From Allobosea sp. OK403 (GTDB lineage Bacteria; Pseudomonadota; Alphaproteobacteria; Rhizobiales; Beijerinckiaceae), in NCBI RefSeq assembly GCF_900113835.1, contig NZ_FOQV01000004.1, positions 1-64,000 of the forward strand: 64,000 nt of DNA, read 5' to 3'. Shown here piece after piece: positions 61,702 to 64,000 of the stretch. Every line of letters starts with the position of its first letter. The stretch's first letter is position 1. A program made the position numbers and the translations under genes. Under the pieces are notes generated by a model. That model saw only the letters and a program-made list of their open reading frames with translations, made no database searches and was not told the DNA's origin.

Positions 61702-61830
61702 CCGAGAGCCGGATGATTTCAGATGGCATCACAAAGTGATCCCATCTGAAATCTGAATCCGTCTCTCATCAAGAAGTTAGAGCAGGATCGGCGCGAAAAA
61801 CCGGTTCCCACTTTTTCGCATCCTGCTCTA
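61702..61830. repeat. Mosaic palindromic repeat ending in CTAG
   Basis: AGCCGGATGATTTCAGATGG with CCCATCTGAAATCTGAATCC, then AGCAGGATCGGCGCGAAAAA with TTTTTCGCATCCTGCT, and CTAG at 61827-61830. Module order matches that at 34741. Confidence 0.85.
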
Positions 61831-61833
61831 GCC

Positions 61834-62658
61834 TCAATCTCCGGCGGTGCTCGCCGTCACACCCGGATCGACCCTGAAGCTCGAGGCTTCGACCACGGCG
61901 GTGCCGATCATCGTCTTCACCGAAATGCGCACCGGGACCATCACATTCGTCCCCGCCACCGGTGCGAGCCAGACGCTGATGTCCTTGTTCTCGGCCATGA
62001 ACTTGGTGCTGGGCCGCAGCGCCCTGTGGCCGGCGATCGGCACATAGCGCACCTGGCAGATCGCGACCGGGCCACCATAACCGTCCAGCTTGACCTCGCG
62101 GGAGCCGGCATAGCTCATCTTGATGTCATAGCGGGCCGCCCCGTCGAAGATCGGCAGCGTGCGGTTGCAGGCGCTCGCGCTGCCGCCCTTGCCATCGACA
62201 GGCATCAGGAAGGCACTGAGCGGATCCAGGATATTGCGCTTGTGGCCGTCGGTCAGGGGGACGCGGTCCGGCTTGAAGTCGATCGGCGGAACGATCTCGA
62301 TCGCTTGGACATTGCCGCCACCGAGCGCCATGCGCACAGTCCGGCTCTCGCTGGAGCTGGCGGAGCTGATCGCGAAGGTCGCCGGCATCGGCTTGCCGCC
62401 ATTGATATTGCCGGTCGCAGCGCCCGAGCCGCGCCCGCCGGTGAAGCCACCGACCAATCCGGTCAGCTTCGCCACGATATCGAGCTTGTAGCCACTGGAA
62501 TCGACGCCACCGCTGAGATTTGCCGTGCCAAGCGTCAGTCCCAGCAGCGAGACCTGGTATTTCGCGTCGAGCGAAGCTGCCTGCGCCGGCAGGCCGGCGG
62601 CCACCAGCATCGCGACAAGGGACAACCCGGCCAGGGACGGCGCGATGGCGGGTTTCAT
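61834..62658 (-). CDS. DUF3108 family periplasmic protein
   Basis: A 274-residue protein with a signal peptide (MKPAIAPSLAGLSLVAMLVAAGLPAQA) and the DUF3108 opening (DAKYQVSLLGLTLGTANLSGGVDSSGYKLDIVAKLTGL). The C-terminal part ends DISVWLAPVAGTNVMVPVRISVKTMIGTAVVEASSF, the usual end of the domain. Function unknown in this family. GGAGGAAA precedes the start at 62658. Confidence 0.88.
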   Translation of the reverse strand: MKPAIAPSLAGLSLVAMLVAAGLPAQAASLDAKYQVSLLGLTLGTANLSGGVDSSGYKLDIVAKLTGLVGGFTGGRGSGAATGNINGGKPMPATFAISSASSSESRTVRMALGGGNVQAIEIVPPIDFKPDRVPLTDGHKRNILDPLSAFLMPVDGKGGSASACNRTLPIFDGAARYDIKMSYAGSREVKLDGYGGPVAICQVRYVPIAGHRALRPSTKFMAENKDISVWLAPVAGTNVMVPVRISVKTMIGTAVVEASSFRVDPGVTASTAGD

Positions 62659-62934
62659 CCGTTTCCTCCGAGCTTGGGGTATGGTTTGCAATGCACTGCG
62701 AATCGGTCTGAATCGTGACCTGTTTCGCGGCATTTGGCGAGCCGCGCGCCAGTCCGACCTCTCTCTCCCGTCGCCGTCGGCCGCAACGCGCCGATATCGG
62801 CGAGTTCTCCTTGACGCGGCCGCCTGCCTTGGCTATGGAACCGCGACTTCAATTTGACTTCCGGTGCTCATGTCCGGCACGTCGCGTGTCGGCATTTTTG
62901 TTTGAGCGAACCGGTTGCAGCAAGGAACGATGAC

Positions 62935-63222
62935 ATGGCCCGCCGTTGCGAACTGACCGGGAAAGGTACCCTGACCGGGCACCTCGTCAGCCACTCGAAC
63001 CGCAAGACCAAGACGGTTTTCCGTCCCAACCTCGTGCAGGTCACGCTGCAGTCGGATGCGCTGGGCCGTTCGGTTCGTCTGCGCGTCTCGGCCAATGCCC
63101 TGCGCACGGTCGACCATCGCGGCGGCCTCGACGCCTTCCTGGTCAAGGCTCCGGCCTCCGACCTTTCGGCTGGCGCCCTGACCCTGAAGCGCGACATCGA
63201 GAAGAAGCTCGCCACCGCCTGA
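62935..63222 (+). CDS. rpmB: 50S ribosomal protein L28
   Basis: A 95-residue protein with the L28 signature [40 protein letters not shown] and the alphaproteobacterial C-terminal extension ([21 protein letters not shown]). Start at the ATG at 62935, with AAGGAA eight bases upstream. It is part of the large ribosomal subunit. Confidence 0.98.
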   Translation: MARRCELTGKGTLTGHLVSHSNRKTKTVFRPNLVQVTLQSDALGRSVRLRVSANALRTVDHRGGLDAFLVKAPASDLSAGALTLKRDIEKKLATA

Positions 63223-63249
63223 GCGGACTTTCTTTTCGGCATGAATGAA

Positions 63250-63271
63250 GCGGCCGCGAGGCCGCTTTTTT
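63250..63271 (+). terminator. Intrinsic terminator of rpmB
   Basis: GCGGCC-GCGA-GGCCGC followed by six T, 28 bases after the rpmB stop. Confidence 0.9.
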
Positions 63272-63289
63272 CGTTTGGGCTAGGCTCAT

Positions 63290-63369
63290 CGTCATTGCGA
63301 GCGGAGCGAAGCAATCCAGGGGCCGTAGCGCTCTGCGATGCTGGATTGCTTCGCTCCGCTCGCAATGAC
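63290..63369. repeat. Palindromic repeat, TCATTGCGAGCGGAGCGAAG type
   Basis: Arms CGTCATTGCGAGCGGAGCGA (63290) and its complement near 63350-63369, with AGCAATCCAGG/CTGGATTGCT continuing inward. It differs from the CTAG-bounded family. Confidence 0.85.
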
Positions 63370-63397
63370 GGCTGTGGCCACTTTCGGGCAGCGCACC

Positions 63398-64000
63398 TCA
63401 GACCAGCTCGAATTCCAGCAGGATCGTCCGCTGCAGGAACGAGAAATTATCGTCCGAGATCAGGGTCAGGATCGTCTTGCCCTGCTCCAGATGGACGGAC
63501 AAGCCCTCCATATTATCGATCTCCTGGCCGAGATCGGCCTCGATCAGATAGGGGCCGTCGAGCACGGCGCCCGACTTGATGCCTGCCCCCGCGATCCGGC
63601 GGATGCGCATGCCGACGCCGCGCAGCGGCCGATACCAGCGCTCCAGCACCAGCATGTCGCCGCCGGGCAGGAAGGCGAGATCGGTGATGTCGAAGCCGTC
63701 ATGGCGCACGAGCTGGAACAGGCCCGGCTGCCGGCCGCCGAGGATGATGCCGAGCGTCGGTTCATTCTCACCACCCGAGCGCTCGGCGATGGCGACAAGC
63801 GCGCCCGCAAGCGGATGGCCGGTTGGCGCGATGCCGATCGCCTCCAGCCCGCGATTGCTCGGCAGGCGCTTGACCTCGCGCGGCACCGGTACGATGCGGG
63901 CGCGCGCAGCGACGCCTTCTTTCGCCCAGTCGAAGCGCAGGATGTCCTGCGTCCGCTCGACGCCGATATAGGCGACGCCATCCGCGATCGTCAGGCTCTC
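63398..64000 (-). CDS. Esterase-like activity of phytase family protein, 3' part
   Basis: The frame runs to the end of the window without a start, so the N-terminal part is missing. Visible are LTIADGVAYIGVERTQDILRF, PREVKRLPSNRGLEAIGIAPTGHPLAGALVAIAER, LPGGDMLVLERWYRPLRGVGMRI, and a C terminus ISDDNFSFLQRTILLEFEL, all typical of PF13449 (esterase-like phytase). It is likely a beta-propeller protein exported to the periplasm. Confidence 0.85.
   Translation of the reverse strand, partial: ESLTIADGVAYIGVERTQDILRFDWAKEGVAARARIVPVPREVKRLPSNRGLEAIGIAPTGHPLAGALVAIAERSGGENEPTLGIILGGRQPGLFQLVRHDGFDITDLAFLPGGDMLVLERWYRPLRGVGMRIRRIAGAGIKSGAVLDGPYLIEADLGQEIDNMEGLSVHLEQGKTILTLISDDNFSFLQRTILLEFELV

Overview
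This is a GC-rich window with dense genes on both strands, overlapping ATGA junctions between operon genes, and many short palindromic repeats between genes. Together with the synteny helicase / S4 protein / fdxA / carD, a FecCD-type heme importer with HutX and an IsdG-like oxygenase, and a DprE1/UbiA pair, this points to an alphaproteobacterium of the order Hyphomicrobiales (Rhizobiales). A Bosea-like genome is my best guess, but that is inference from general resemblance, not a search result.

Layout. 1-5 kb: end of a trans-sulfuration enzyme, an OmpW porin behind a perfect FNR/FixK-type site, an exported class V aminotransferase, a 196-bp structured tandem repeat, and prfC. 5-9 kb: a chemotaxis receptor, an ABC-2 exporter and a 24-codon hydrophobic peptide gene. 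9-15 kb: two unknown proteins, then an operon of alkaline phosphatase, a Tat-exported protein, an ABC ATPase and an FtsX-like permease with a His-rich loop. This operon is preceded by a perfect palindrome that looks like a Zur box; cynS follows. 15-19 kb: small ArnE-like transporter, tiny ORF, epimerase, class III aminotransferase and a VOC protein. 19-30 kb: exported hydrolase, DprE1/UbiA-like pair, and a TorRS-like two-component system with a periplasmic binding protein. 30-34 kb: heme uptake and breakdown (hutX, IsdG-like, hmuTUV). 34-41 kb: a TctDE-like two-component system, a NitT/TauT-type ABC importer and cyclopropane fatty acid synthase.

41-51.6 kb is the most interesting part. A textbook sigma-54 promoter (-24 TGGCAC, -12 TTGC) lies just ahead of an unbroken eight-gene operon: HAD-IB phosphatase, class III aminotransferase, ureohydrolase-fold protein, ArnE-like transporter, alpha/beta hydrolase, FemAB/BioF2-like GNAT, second small EamA transporter, DUF2147 protein. 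It is followed directly by a membrane sensor kinase, an NtrC-family sigma-54 activator with an intact GAFTGA loop, and a MipA/OmpV outer membrane protein. I read this as a self-contained, signal-induced pathway that makes and exports an amine-containing, probably acylated, envelope-associated compound. The cluster at 15.6-18.6 kb has related logic and may feed the same route. The product is unknown.

51.6-64 kb is mostly housekeeping: tRNA-Arg(CCT), an SNase-like secreted protein, an M48 lipoprotein protease, carD, fdxA, an S4 RNA-binding protein, a Suv3-like helicase, an epoxide-hydrolase-like enzyme, a DUF3108 protein, rpmB, and the 3' part of an esterase-like phytase gene. Across the window about a dozen mosaic palindromic repeats, several bounded by CTAG, sit at gene ends. 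One supplies the start codon and N terminus of a sensor kinase.
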